A DNA stretch of 64,000 bases, from contig OX422184.1 of NCBI GenBank assembly GCA_949130485.1, positions 3,204,336-3,268,335 on the forward strand, read 5' to 3'. Made by a program: the position numbers and the translations under genes. Of this stretch, positions 54,701 through 64,000 are shown in pieces; within the stretch, counting starts at the first letter, position 1; the number at the start of each line of letters is the position of its first letter. The notes beneath the pieces are model-generated. The model was not told the DNA's origin. It did no database searches and worked only from the letters and a program-made list of their open reading frames with translations. The stretch is from Agelas oroides. Lineage: Eukaryota; Porifera; Demospongiae; Agelasida; Agelasidae.

Positions 54701-55987
54701 TATGCAAATCCAATACAGTATGAAAGTACGTAAGTAACTATGGTCTACAAATGGCCTATTGGTAATTATCCTTTGCCAGCAAGATAGTTCATATGTATAT
54801 AGACTATATAGCAATCATCACTTCTCTCTCCTCTCAGGAAAGTGCTGCTTTGGTTCTTGCTGCTTGTGATTATGTTAATCCTACGCATTGGTATTGTCAG
54901 CTGCTTTGGAGCTCTAATGCTCTTCATCAACAACTCTGTCACGTTTGACAAGCTGGGTGCCGTCAATGGTCTTGCTGTATCTCTCACAGCATTGTTCAGG
55001 TAGGTGACATGTTGATAAGATCTTAAAAATAAGAGTACTTTGGTCTGTGTAGAACCCAGGGGCGTAAGAATGGGCAGGGGGAGAAAGTGTGTGTAGGGGA
55101 AGTTACGAGCAGGTAGCACTACAAATTGAACATGTACAGAAGCTAAACACACAGATGTTGGGGCATGCTGGTTTATAGTATCAACAGAAACCATTGTTAA
55201 TTAAAATGGAGAGGATACTGGTAGCAAGGTGCTAATCAACAGTTAGCTCTGGTGTCCCTGAAAGGCAAAACACACTTAGAGGGCTATAGTGGATAAAGGA
55301 TAAAAGAAAAAACTATATTGAAGCTATAAAAGTGACATTTAGCGGCCCAGGTGAAAGGTATCCTCTGAGGAGACATTATGAAAGTTTGTTTGGGTGTCCT
55401 GATATACACATTTTGGGGTTAGGGGTCGGAATAAGGTCGGGTTCCAGTGTAAGCTTTTGGCTATAGTATGATAATCGATAGAAGAAAAACTATATTCAAC
55501 CTAGAATTGAAGTAACATTTAGCACCAGAATATTTCACGAGGTTGTGAGCTACGTAGAACAAACATTTACTTTGGAACCCCCTCTATTCAGGACTCTTGT
55601 GGTTCATGACTTTGTTTCACAGCTTTACGAAATCTGGAACAGAGATTTAAGGCTGGGGACAACCCTGATTAGAAGGTGCCCTCATTTGAGAGCTTAATTT
55701 ACATTGTGAAGGTTGTGTTTGGTACATTTGAAAGTGTCCTGAATGTACAATTTGGGGTGAAAAGAAGGGTTCCAGTGTAAACTTTTGTTCACCATGATAA
55801 TAGGACTGCTGCTCCACTGTTTTCTGGGGGTGTGTTCTCTGCCTCTCTGTCAAAGGCCACAAGGGCTATTGGATTCCCTCTGGACTCTCATCTCGTCTTC
55901 CTTCTCTTCGGAGTCGTGTTTCTGTTAACAGTGGTTATTGTTGCAAGTCTCCCGTTGTCCATCAATCGACAGAAGGTTGTTGACTGA
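33733..55987 (+). CDS. Major facilitator superfamily transporter, ZIFL-like, with giant central loop
   Basis: Thirteen exons join in frame: 33733-33888, 35206-35302, 36159-36213, 46884-47035, 47893-48060, 48495-48621, 49329-49447, 50139-51057, 51443-51549, 52992-53083, 53854-53960, 54838-54999, 55804-55987; about 814 residues. Twelve hydrophobic segments fit the MFS fold. The loop 2-3 signature reads WGAVADRKGRKP, the MFS motif A. The LFPFLPFMVQFL start, GFDEIYSVWA in helix 7 and the NNSV...GAVNGLA block resemble ZIFL/tetracycline-type facilitators of plants and fungi. Substrate cannot be told. Between helices 6 and 7, exons 7 and 8 insert about 345 residues, acidic and Ser/Thr-rich, with a basic RKVRRSSSF patch and a Glu/Gly-rich end. 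No ATG lies upstream of 33733 in that exon before a stop, but a 5' exon is possible. Intron 3 is 10.7 kb and full of repeats. Confidence 0.9.
33944..34142. repeat. Inverted-terminal element with CTGATGACGACTGGAGC core, copy 1
   Basis: The inverted ends GAGAAGGTTATCTGTTACCA and the complement enclose CTGATGACGACTGGAGCATT-type blocks in both orientations. A tail reading AGAAGCCAACTGAGAAGCCA follows on the right. A longer relative is at 47172-47541. The arrangement resembles inverted terminal parts of Penelope-like elements; the assignment is tentative. Confidence 0.7.
34698..34802. repeat. Snap-back family member, 105 bp
   Basis: TAGCCTTGTTCCCAGGCTCT and its complement close a stem whose arms also share CTCCCCTC. 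Flanks TACATTCAG and CAATTTCAG agree at 6 of 9 positions, a possible decayed duplication. It lies in transporter intron 1. Confidence 0.75.
34980..35205 (+). repeat. Expanded polypyrimidine tract before transporter exon 2
   Basis: About 225 nt are almost purely C and T (CCTCC, CTTCC units) and run straight into the acceptor CCCTAG at 35205. This is far longer than a normal polypyrimidine tract. Confidence 0.9.
35947..35996. repeat. Perfect 24-bp palindrome with 2-bp centre
   Basis: Arms 35947-35970 and 35973-35996 (starting CTTGTATAAAGGCTACATGG) are exact complements. It lies in transporter intron 2 and resembles in form the palindrome at 28417-28483, without sharing its sequence. Confidence 0.92.
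36236..36634. repeat. Large snap-back element with subterminal hairpins
   Basis: It begins TAGCCTTGTTCCCAGGCC and ends GGCCTGGGAACGAGGCTT. Within it, TCACGTGCGTGACGTCAGGT followed by AGACGTGAGGGGGGCGG is mirrored near 36487-36535. The same internal motifs (GACGT, GGGGGGCGGTGCC) occur in the element at 45647-46114. The ends have rearranged, so no target duplication is visible. Confidence 0.75.
36646..39612. repeat. Tandem duplicate unit A, about 3 kb
   Basis: It starts at TGGTAATTAAG and runs to CTCCGTATC, after which unit B begins. It is nearly identical to 39613-43690 apart from a 1.3-kb insertion in B. A 97-codon open frame at 37728-38021 is shared with B but has no family resemblance. All of it lies in transporter intron 3. 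Confidence 0.88.
39277..39384. mobile_element. Snap-back MITE with 8-bp TSD inside unit A
   Basis: TAGCCTCATTCCCAGGCCTT and its complement close the stem; the arms contain TTTTTGATCACTTGCAGTAT. CACTGTCC flanks both sides (39269-39276, 39385-39392). Its duplicate in unit B is at 43408-43515, so the insertion preceded the duplication. Confidence 0.88.
41192..41296 (+). repeat. 105-bp TAGGGATGG MITE, forward copy
   Basis: Its ends, AAAAAGATGTAGGGATGG and the complement, are inverted. The reverse complement of 41453-41556 differs from it at about two positions. Confidence 0.9.
41453..41556 (-). repeat. 105-bp TAGGGATGG MITE, reverse copy
   Basis: It faces the copy at 41192-41296 across 156 bp, forming a stem of about 105 bp in any transcript crossing both. 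Confidence 0.9.
43802..44116. mobile_element. MULE-like MITE, 315 bp, 8-bp TSD
   Basis: It begins TAGTCTCGTACCCAAACCC. Flanks GCCTATAAC and ACCTATAAC share CCTATAAC. The interior matches 32640-32962 and 48671-48992. Confidence 0.85.
44133..44263. repeat. GC-rich 30-bp tandem repeat
   Basis: Four and a fraction units contain GCGGTGCACGCGCTGTGCCG followed by GCGTTAGTGT. They lie between unit B and the partial third unit. The word resembles GTGGTGCACGCACTGTGCTA in units A and B, so it may have grown from that sequence. Confidence 0.88.
44700..44801. mobile_element. Snap-back MITE, 102 bp, 9-bp TSD
   Basis: GCTAGGGAT flanks it at 44691-44699 and 44802-44810. The arms share TTCCCAGGCCCTCGCCCAGC, then CGTCGCTTG. 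Confidence 0.9.
45647..46114. mobile_element. 468-bp MULE-like element with 9-bp TSD and empty-site evidence
   Basis: It starts TAGCCTCGTTCCCAGGCCTC and ends with the inverted counterpart; the ends pair over roughly 150 bp and each end itself contains a hairpin. Direct repeats GTTTATCAT flank it at 45638-45646 and 46115-46123. Units A (37962-37970) and B (42301-42309) carry one GTTTATCAT at the same place with no insertion, which is the empty site. Confidence 0.95.
46173..46236 (-). repeat. tRNA-like sequence, probable SINE or decayed tRNA
   Basis: On the minus strand, TGGTTTAGTGGTTAAAGAT resembles an A box and GGTTCAAATTC a B box at tRNA spacing, with an anticodon-arm-like TCTCCAGAGC. The T stem and acceptor stem do not pair properly, so it is not a working tRNA. 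Confidence 0.4.
46756..46856. repeat. TGTGGTGTAA tandem array
   Basis: Ten-base units with variants (GGTGTATAGTGGTATAA) are repeated about ten times, ending 27 bp before transporter exon 4. Confidence 0.9.
47172..47541. repeat. Inverted-terminal element with CTGATGACGACTGGAGC core, copy 2
   Basis: The ends are the same as in 33944-34142 (GAGAAGGTTATCTGTTACCA, inverted), as are the core and the right-hand tail AGAAGCCAACTGAGAAGCCA. About 200 bp of extra interior has its own inverted CAAACGTTGCTATTTATAG arms. It is intronic. Confidence 0.75.
48064..48117. repeat. (TCC)n microsatellite after a donor site
   Basis: TCC/TTCC repeats begin 4-10 bp after the transporter exon 5 donor (48061). Confidence 0.9.
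48671..48992. repeat. MULE-like MITE family, third copy
   Basis: It matches 43802-44116 along its length, in the same orientation, and ends GGGCATGAGACTA. The first base has changed and no target duplication is visible. It lies in transporter intron 6. Confidence 0.8.
51225..51442 (+). repeat. Expanded polypyrimidine tract before transporter exon 9
   Basis: About 200 nt of C and T (TCTCTCC, CTTCC units) lead into the acceptor CTCACAG at 51442. It is the second such tract in this gene. Confidence 0.88.
51566..51881. mobile_element. 316-bp MULE-like MITE, copy 2, 8-bp TSD
   Basis: It is nearly identical to 21475-21790 in the same orientation. CGGCACTT flanks it at 51558-51565 and 51882-51889. 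It inserted 16 bp after the donor site of transporter exon 9. Confidence 0.92.
51894..52066. repeat. 173-bp element with TACAGTGGAAC ends
   Basis: TACAGTGGAACTCC and GGTTCCACTGTA are inverted ends. The interior (CCCCCTGAAATAAGGACACC) recurs at about 57110-57240, an end-less relative. It is immediately adjacent to the previous element. Confidence 0.8.
52073..52624. repeat. 552-bp element with TACCGTAAAATCG ends
   Basis: The ends TACCGTAAAATCGGGATAA and TATCTCGATTTTACGGTA are inverted. The interior is rich in the word AAGCACCCAT. The TACCGTA terminus is shared with 7609-8009. Confidence 0.85.
53578..53770. repeat. Hairpin repeat family, copy 2
   Basis: It contains GTATGGGAGTCAATGGGGAA and a fold-back with GTTTGTTGCTGTTGCCG / GACAGCAACAAACTCG arms. 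It matches 14650-15032 in inverted order. It lies in transporter intron 10. Confidence 0.75.
53977..54079. repeat. Snap-back family member, 103 bp
   Basis: TAGCCTCGTTCCCAGTTCTC and its complement enclose CACCACAGCTATCG / GCTATGGTGG arms. No target duplication is seen. Confidence 0.8.
54439..54672. repeat. MITE family with AGTAAGAGCGTG ends, copy 3
   Basis: The ends CAAGAGCGCATAAGAACGGG and CCCGTTCTTATGCACTCTTG are inverted. The interior is the reverse orientation of 11567-11776. It lies in transporter intron 11. Confidence 0.88.
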
Positions 55988-57801
55988 AGTGCCTCACTGT
56001 CTAGCAGAGAAAAATTATGAGATTCTGTAGCTGCAGAAGTGTCGTAATAAGAATCGTTGATTCCTATTATATTTATATATATTATATATATATTTATATT
56101 TATTCTGTACAATTATCTATATTATGTATTCCAAGTGTATTGGAAGTCACAGAGTATAATATGTACAAGAATATATATGATTTAATGCACCGTTTTCATT
56201 CTTCTGCTTTTGTGCTTTTTATGATGAGACTTTTGATTATTTTATACGCCTCAGGGAATTGCTACGTCCCAATCTCAATACCAGGCCCTTGCATGCTAAC
56301 CCTAGTCTTCCTCCTTTTCCATGTACTACTGCAATCAAGTATCGGCAAGTTAAAACCAACTGGTAAAATCAGCAGAGGTAATTACACCCCAAGATGCACA
56401 GAAACAGTTAGTACCATACCCCACAAATGAAAGTCTTGTTCACCAACAAGCATGAGGAAATGGTGCTAGATGGCATCTCTATACTAACAGTTTGGGTGAA
56501 GTGTTAAGTAAAGTACGTACATGAACTGTTGATTGGTAGAAAGCAAGCTGGAGTCTCTCAGGTGACTGGGTGCATCTTGGGGTGCAGTTTTAGTGTTAAC
56601 AGTTGTAAGAATGGTGATTGCTAACATGCTATTTTCTTGCAGTGGAGTAGCTGACAAATGACAAAATGTCTGTGCATGGTTATCTAATTAGCCCTCTAGT
56701 GAGGACTGCCTTTTCTAGGTAGCAGCTGGGGGCCTGGGAATCAAGCTAGATTATTGCATGCCTCCCTTAGGTCATTAACAAGTAGAAAATGCTCAAATGA
56801 ATTAGTGCCAATTAGCATTAAAAATCAATGTACACATACATGTGCAATGATAGTGCTAATTGATATGTTGACTGTGTTAGCATTTAACAGCTATTTAGGT
56901 CTTATTCCCACCTTACCTAATGATATTTGCTCATGACTTTCATTTATAGCAGCAGTTGAATGACTTCATGGTTTTACAGTATAACCAAACTGAATTCACT
57001 GCTGGCTGCTACTCATGCACAGCATGCACTATATGTTACGTAGTCTTACCCCATTCCTTCTTCCTTTTTTTTTTTTTTTAGCTTTCAGCATCAAACAGAA
57101 GGAGAACCTCTCAGGACAATCAGGACACTTGACCAAATCCCAACTTTATATAAATACATATTATTCTCCCCCTGAAATAAGGACACCTCACTAATCAGGA
57201 CCATTATTTAGGTGTCCATAGTTGAGAGGTTCAACTGTATACAGCTGCATAAGATTCACCTTACATGGAGATGAGCAGCTGAACCAGCCAAATGTCTGTT
57301 TGCTGACTTCCTTTATATAGCCTTGTTCCCAGACCTTCCCCACCTCAAACCACTTTACAGTACGAGGTTGGAAAGGCCTGGGAACATCTGAAGACAGCCG
57401 ATGCCCTCTTGGCCCCAGCCAAATGTTAATTTGTTTGCAGACTCAGTTACCATGGCAACTAACAGTTTGTTTATGGAGTCTAAAATGGTGTAGACTCCAC
57501 ATAAGCTCCTTGACTAAGTTTTAGGAATCTTCAGCTAATTCATCTGAGCTGAGTCGGCATGATATACAGGGTACCACACATTTTTGTGGTCACATTAATT
57601 GATAATGCATAATAATTGTGCAACCGGATGTAAAAGCATATAGAACATCCGCTAAATTGAATTAGCCGGAAGGTGACCCCCCTAATGATACTAAAGTCCT
57701 TACAAATCAAACTTGAGTAGTAGATAGTAGAGTCTAGAGACACAGCAACGTGCACTGATTTGCAAACTGAGTTCGAATAACAAGCACCGACCGGAGCCAA
57801 G
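55988..57801. other. Spacer between the transporter and LNX-like genes
   Basis: It begins with an AT-rich stretch (ATATATTT runs at about 56065-56110), likely the transporter 3' UTR. It then holds a degenerate TACAGTGGAAC-type fragment at about 57100-57240 and a short snap-back piece at about 57318-57390. The last 260 bp are the presumed promoter and leader of the LNX-like gene. No other gene was recognised. Confidence 0.5.
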
Positions 57802-58345
57802 ATGTCGGAGCGAACGAAGCGGTCGGGCAGTACCAGGCGGACCAACAGCTTCAAGATAAAGCGGATGGGCAACATCATCGTGTGCGAATGTTGCGGCCAA
57901 GGCCATGAACCAGGCAAGAACCACCTCTACGACTACCCTGATAACATGGACGAAGACCTGCTGTGCAGAATATGCCTACAGCCGCTTGTAGACCCCGTGG
58001 ACACGCCATGCGGCCACACCTTTTGTTACAGCTGCTTGAAAAGTCACCAGAAAATGCAGAAAATGTGCCCGACAGACAGACAACCTATTCGCGACAAAGA
58101 CATAAAGCCTTCTAGTCTACTAGTGCGGAAAATTCTGGACAAACTGACGGTGGTGTGTCCTAACAACGCGTACTGTGATCAGACCATGCCCAGGAGCTCG
58201 CTAGAAGTGCACCTGAAATACCGCTGTCCTGGGAGTTACGTCCACTGTCCGAGGGAGGACGGCGGGTGCAAGTTTATCGGGCCAAGATGCCAACTAGAGG
58301 AGCACCTGTGGGGCTGTAACCATGGCCGAGATATTGACAGAATGA
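57802..58345 (+). CDS. LNX-like E3 ubiquitin ligase, first coding exon (partial)
   Basis: One long exon encodes 181 residues and one base, ending at a GTGAGT donor (58346). Residues 28-41 (CECCGQGHEPGKNH) and the following YDYP match the zinc-binding start of LNX1/LNX2. Residues 55-92 are a RING finger: C55, C58, C70, H72, C75, C78, C89 and D92, where the eighth ligand is Asp in the CPTDR form, as in LNX proteins. Residues about 118-175 form TRAF-type zinc-finger sequence (VCPNNAYCDQ, HLKYRCPGSYVHCP, EEHLWGCNHG). LNX proteins ubiquitinate Numb and other PDZ-bound targets; the PDZ domains would be in later exons, none of which I could see before 64000. The gene may therefore extend beyond the window, or may be a RING/TRAF-finger protein without PDZ domains. 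The start ATG has a good context (CCAAGATGTC). Confidence 0.85.
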
Positions 58346-61300
58346 GTGAGTCTCGTAGTTGGTAGCCTGCAGGCTATGATAGCCCATAAATTGTGCACCT
58401 CCCACTCACTGATTTTTATCGTTGCTTTGCAGCATGCAAAGTAGTCAACAATACATATGTTTATAAAATGTATGACTAGATGTGGATCTTTATGATAGGC
58501 TCGTCCTGTGCTAGATGCAAAAGTAACTATACAGTGGATGTTAGTCAGTGGATGTTAGTCAGTGGATGTGAGTTTTCCGTATTCTGTGGAGTTCCATGGA
58601 AACTATGCTCTCGTGGGATGGAACTCATGCAAAGTGTTGATGTAGTTGCTGAATCTCGGCATAATCCAGGTTGTGTAGTTTGCCTGAGGCCCCCACTTGT
58701 AGAACATAGTTGCTGTGAAACCCCACGGAATATGCAATGCTCGAATATGCAACGTAATGTCCAAATGTGTTTTTAGTCTTACTCCTAGATCTTTTCAGTT
58801 TGAGCCTGTGCTGCTTCTAGTATAAGATGAAGGTACTGAAATCAATCTGCATGTTGATGGTTAGTTTGGGTATGAGAGTAGTGTGCCCTCTGTCTGTTCT
58901 AAAGTTTTAGTCGTGCTCTCTAGCCTCAGAAAATTCATCCACTGTGTGATGACCTGCCCAAAGGGAAGCTGTTCAGTAACAGCAATGACTAGTAATTAAG
59001 CCATCCTAAGGAAACACAGGGTAGGAAAACCTTAGTCTTGTGCCAAGGAAAATCTACAGCAGTTAGTGTCTGTACTGTGTCCTTGTTGAGTCAGTAAGGG
59101 TATGGACTTTGTGGTCAAGGCAGTTGTGTGCAGTTGCTTACTGCAGCTACTCAGAGCTGTTTGTACATCCTTGCTGTGTCAGTAAGTGTATGCAGCCACT
59201 AATGGCTTTGTGGTCAGTGAGCCTGTTGCAGACTCAGGGCTCTGGTTGCCATGGCTCCTGTTTACTAAGCTTTACCACATAAGCCCCTAGGGTTAATTGT
59301 AAGGCTTCAGGCCAGTGTAAACTTACCTGGTAATTGATTTGGCTTTGAGGTCTGCTGTCCAAGTGAGTGTCTCCAGCTTCGATATTTATCCTTCAGTGTT
59401 GTTCTTTCAGACACAGTGTGGTTTTAGTGTCCTCTGCACCTGTGGGTGTTTTGAGTGTGGGAAGCTGGGAGGTGGCCTGTGATTGAGGCTACAGGTGCAG
59501 GTGTTGTGAGCTTGAGTGTGGAAAGTTGGCAGCTCATTCTAGACACAGGTGTACCAGGGGGGGTAGGACAAGCTCACATGCACTAAGCAATCTGAGGATG
59601 TAATGCCTAGTGAAATCGTCTGATTCTGTGCGCTACAGCCCTTATCGAGTTCTTTTGGTGCAGTTTTCGAGAGTAGTTTGCAGCGCTAAAGCTAAAACAT
59701 GCACTTTGGTTTGCTGCTGCAATCAGTAACATGCAGTTTTCTCGGCATGGAAGGTGGGCTCACCCATATCCAGGGATTTCTCCAACTTTCCGACATGTAG
59801 GGATGTTCTACCCTAAGAACAAAAGTGTTCCAAGCATTGGTCCCCATTGGTCGCCCAGCAAACTTGGATGCTACAAGCACTTACTTGTTTAATCTCTGTA
59901 AATCCCCCCTACCCCCCTGCAGATGTACCACAACTTAGGCCCTCCCATGTATGTTTCTAGAAATGTCTTCCTGCATGACCTTACCTTGTTCTGATAACTT
60001 GAAACCATACATATGAAACCCGTTTCCAAGCCGTTCCCGCCACCAATTTTTGGTTGCTTTCACAGCATGTAAAACGAAGGAGGAAGGAATGGGAGATTTC
60101 AGCCCACGAATGACATCAATGTAGACAGAGGATCTTCAGTCTTTAATTGTCCAAGGGTTGGAGTTCTGAATTATTTGCTAAGTGGAAAGCTTAACACCCC
60201 TTGTTCAGGACAAAGAACACTTGCATGAAATACACTCTCTCAGTCGGCGACCTCTTTCCCCTCTAGATACACGTTGATATCATTCACATGATATATAATC
60301 TCCCCAGTCACACATTGTAAACCATCCGAAAAAGGACAATCGGAAAGACCTTGGAATAAAAAAAAACATGTTGTGAAAAGTGCTTGCATTTATACCTGAT
60401 GGATTTTTGTTGTTCTCTCATGTTGTTGCTGTTGTTACTAATAGGGGTGTTGTGTACCTGATCAAAAGAGATATACTCTGCACCCCACGGCGTTTTTTAG
60501 TTGCAAAAGCGAAAACCATGTCATCGATCAAAATGCTGTTCTCTGATTGGCTCACCAAATGGACGGAAACACACAGCACTGAGTCATACTGTAAATTTTA
60601 GGTTGGTTGTCTGTGAAATAAAATTGTCATAAGATTGCTAAACCTTGCTTTCCTTGAGTCTGACGAAATTGACGGTTCTACGAATGTACAACTCTAATCA
60701 TCGTTGCTACTTGGGTTTGTGAACGATACAAGCGGAGACATGGAAACGAGACTAACGAAGGCTTTTATGCCTAAATATCATCCAATCAAAATGCATTGAT
60801 TTCTATTCTCTGATTGGTTCACATGAAAGTATATAATACTTGTTGCTATGCACTTCGTCTAATCACACATACGTAACTGTTCGGCCTTCAGTTTTCGTAA
60901 CTTACAGTAAGCAATCAAAAACTGGAGGTGAAGCAGGCCTGGAAGCGAAGCTCGAACTGTTCACATGCACTTTTACCAACATGTGCTCCTGGTATATCAG
61001 AAAGCAGAATTCGAAAACTCTGCAATTTTAGATTGATGACACAGTTCTTGCTATTGCAATGGAATGTTCCAAACATACGGTGTTGTATGGTTCAATGTGC
61101 AAATTACGTAGATGTGCACAGTACATGCAAGTTATGCATATTTACATCCATGCACAGCTGGTGAAGGTATCTAAATTATTTCCAGAGCCTGGTCTAGGAT
61201 GTCCTGTGGCATTTGGGCCTACCCTGGGGTGTGAATGTTCCTGAATTCATCTGCCCTGTTATTTGAGCAGCCCACACTCATGCCGAGTTAACATATACCC

Positions 61301-64000
61301 ATGTAGCTAATGACTCAATGTGAATTAGTAAGTAATATGATTGATCATACTTCTGGGATAACGTACCAATGGCTTTACAGGGTTTCAGTGCAGTTGAAAC
61401 AAGCATGTAAACTATTTTCATCTATATGTGTGGCAGTCCTGGTTGAAAATAACCCTGTCGCATATTTTCACGCACAACACTGCATTCTGAACCCTGTATC
61501 ACTGAGCTTCTGCTAAGGGTGAGGCTCGCACATGTTTCATAAGATTTTCATGTATCTAATAAGCGTATATATGCCCCACCCTTAACGAAAGCTCAACGGT
61601 ACTGCATGTCAATCTTGGTGATGTGCTCCAAATATGCAACGGAATAAATTTCAGTTTCAAGATTGTATCTTGTGTTTAATGTTCCTTTCGCACACATTGC
61701 ACAGTGGTGCGTATAGTATATGCGAGATCAAATGTACTGTTGCCAAGTTGATGGGTGCAAACTATTTATAGAACTGTCAATTTTTTTTGTAGCTATCACC
61801 ATAGCAACAGGTTATTGTCTTGAGCTGTGTGGAAACACTGGGAGCTCATTACTCATTTAACAAGGACAGGGACAGTGTCCACCAGATACGCTAGATCTTT
61901 TTTCATACATACGTAATGCTATTTGTACGTTTGCTGTTTCATATTATAAAACGATTACAAGAATGATTAAAATATTGAAATTTGGAGTAGTACTGACCAA
62001 TCGCGTTAAAGATCTGAAAACGAAGATTGCAGGATAAGCATTTCAGTAAGACACTTCTGAGCAAGATTTCACCTGGTTGGAAGGGTCCAGACTATGCCAC
62101 GTACAGGTGCAACACAATTGGATGTACCTTCCCCAGAAAGGGGGGCTGTTACAAGTGTATTTTTTGTACCTCCAGCGAATCAAAACATATTGTAATAACT
62201 TATGTTTACAGTGGCCGTTGGACTGCGGGGGAATTGCTCCAAAATCAACACAACTAGAACTAAACGTATATTATTAGCTGGTGGAAAAATGGAAGAAATT
62301 TGGCCTGAGTAAACGAGTACACCATCTAGTAGTTCCGATAACAAACTGGAGATTATTCGTGTGCAAAAACAGCTGCTCAGAATACCTTGGGTGTTGTAGC
62401 CTATCCAATCCAAGGGCTGCAGTCAGCACAAAAACATTGTCCAGTACAATCGCTATGTGAAAAGTGGTTACTGGTATGGAGTTGCACAAGCAAGCTTGAA
62501 TTTCTTTGTTCTGATCATCTGAAATCTAGGGATAAATCTGTGGAGTGTGATGAATGATCCAAAGGTTGTAGTCAGCATGAAGACAGGAAGGACAATTACT
62601 CAACTAGGATTTGCATGTGTATCAAGGTAGCCCCGTTCCCAGTCCTTTGCCACTATCCAGCTTTGCATACTGTAGGCAAATCAAAAGCTGGACTGTGGCA
62701 AAGACCTTGACACTCTCTTGTAGCCGTGTTTGGAAGTCGTAAGAGCCACCTGATAAACCAAGTGTGTCACGCCCATTTAGGTCGCCAATGTTACGTATAT
62801 CACAATAATGTTTAGTCCAGTAACTATTGTCTGATTCCTGGTTCCCAAGCTTCTCTTTCATGTGGTATGGAGCCTTGGAATGAGACACTGTCTAATACTC
62901 ATCCCAGATCAAAGTGCTTAAATCCACTCTCACCCTTGCACAGTTATTGCAAACAGACATTCCGACCACTCTTTGCAACTCTAGCTCCAAGCTACTTTTC
63001 CTACACACGCACTCTATAAAGTATCGGCTATATATGATGTCAGTGGTATTTAATTTAGTTATTACATACTTCTGACACTCCCCTCCCCCCACACACACTC
63101 TTGGCAGCACAGAGGAATTAAAATTGTATAATAAAGACATCAAGCTTGCAATTTTATATAAATACGTCATATGATGCAGTAAAACTACGCAAACAATACC
63201 AAATACAGTCTTTCAATTGTATCATGTATTAAATAAAAGAAGTGTGTTTAAAACTCTTATTGATTCAGAATTTGTCGAGATATGAACATGAGTTGTTCAC
63301 ACTTAGCCTTGTTCCCAGGCTCCTCACCAACTGTGAGTTAGTAAGGGGTTCCCATGTCCCCTATTGGCTAGGTACTGTACTGAGGGTCTGGGAATGAGAC
63401 TAGTATGCAGTTAAATGAATACCAGTTGCTATAGGGACAAAATTATTATGAATCTAGTAAAATTCAAAGTAAAATACTAGCTAGTTGCGTATCTGATAAA
63501 TGTCACAGTGAGAATCATCAGTTACTAGTAAACTACCAGTAAATTCCAAGACTTAATATGAAGATCTGTGAATCTACCAGTTGCTAGGAACTTATTATGA
63601 AGATCTGTGAATCTGGAAAATGTCACTAAATTCACAGTGAGAATTAATTGCTAGTTGCTAGTAAACTACCAGTAAATTCCAAGTGTCCGTCAGACTTAAT
63701 ATAAAGATCTGTGAATTTACCAGTTGCTAGGAACTTATTATGAAGATCTGTGAATCTGGTAAATGTCACTAAATTCATAGTGAGAATTAATTACTAGTTG
63801 CTAGTAAACTACCAGTAAATTCCAAGTGTTTAGTATTAAAGATCTGTGAATCTATTATTAAAATACATACTTACACATTGTTAAGTGCAATTCACCGTTC
63901 CTTTGCGTGCATAACTCTGAATAAAGCACACATCAGCGCACCTCACTGTGAGGCACATTCCGTTGCTAGGTGTTCGTTCCCCTCTTGTGGAGATATACGT
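58346..64000. other. Probable large intron of the LNX-like gene
   Basis: I found no exon that clearly continues the gene. The stretch holds a small 14-16 bp tandem repeat (TCAGTGGATGTTAG, about 58530-58570), decayed snap-back pieces (about 60020-60095, 60880-60960, 62625-62710 and 63304-63403) and a tandem repeat near the right edge. Confidence 0.5.
63526..63846. repeat. 133-144 bp tandem repeat, about 2.5 copies
   Basis: AGTAAACTACCAGTAAATTC recurs at about 63526, 63659 and 63803. Within each unit, GAAGATCTGTGAAT is itself repeated. Confidence 0.9.

Overview
The window looks like genomic DNA from a basal metazoan, most likely a demosponge (inference). The genes are intron-rich with GT..AG junctions that keep frame. 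They include a short-chain collagen of the type seen in sponges and cnidarians, a ZU5/death-domain protein, a metazoan LNX-type RING protein and a conserved splicing factor. The DNA between and inside the genes is crowded with short inverted-repeat elements. There is no bacterial operon structure and no CRISPR array.

Layout. 1-1290: decayed DIRS-type retrotransposon (minus). 3831-7454: six-exon CARD-like/ZU5/death-domain gene (plus). 9282-18430: complete eight-exon SF3A2 gene (minus), whose introns hold a TCCC tract, a 56-bp tandem array, several MITEs and a 15-bp minisatellite. 18431-18688: divergent promoter shared with an intronless gene for a small protein ending in a CaaX box (18689-19036); its paralogue lies at 25258-25611. 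Between them is a repeat-rich zone with two nested pairs of inverted repeats and one weak two-exon gene candidate. 27300-27799: MULE transposase relic. 28577-29979: three-exon secreted short-chain collagen, with a TATA box and a near-perfect 67-bp palindrome upstream. 33733-55987: 13-exon major facilitator transporter (plus) with an unusually long acidic central loop; its 10.7-kb third intron contains a tandem duplication of about 3-kb units. 57802-58345: first coding exon of an LNX-like E3 ligase, whose later exons I cannot see.

The most distinctive feature is a population of snap-back elements with ends of the form TAGYCTCGT. Several carry perfect 8-9 bp target-site duplications, one is nested in another, and one has undisturbed empty sites in neighbouring duplicated units. 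The target-site length fits Mutator-like (MULE) transposition, and the window also holds a MULE transposase relic; the link between the two is inference. The host genes look like ordinary cell biology (splicing, transport, matrix, ubiquitin and death-fold signalling) rather than one pathway. The only evident shared regulation is the SF3A2 / CaaX-protein divergent promoter. All exon maps were made by eye from reading frame, splice signals and remembered family sequence; no search was run.
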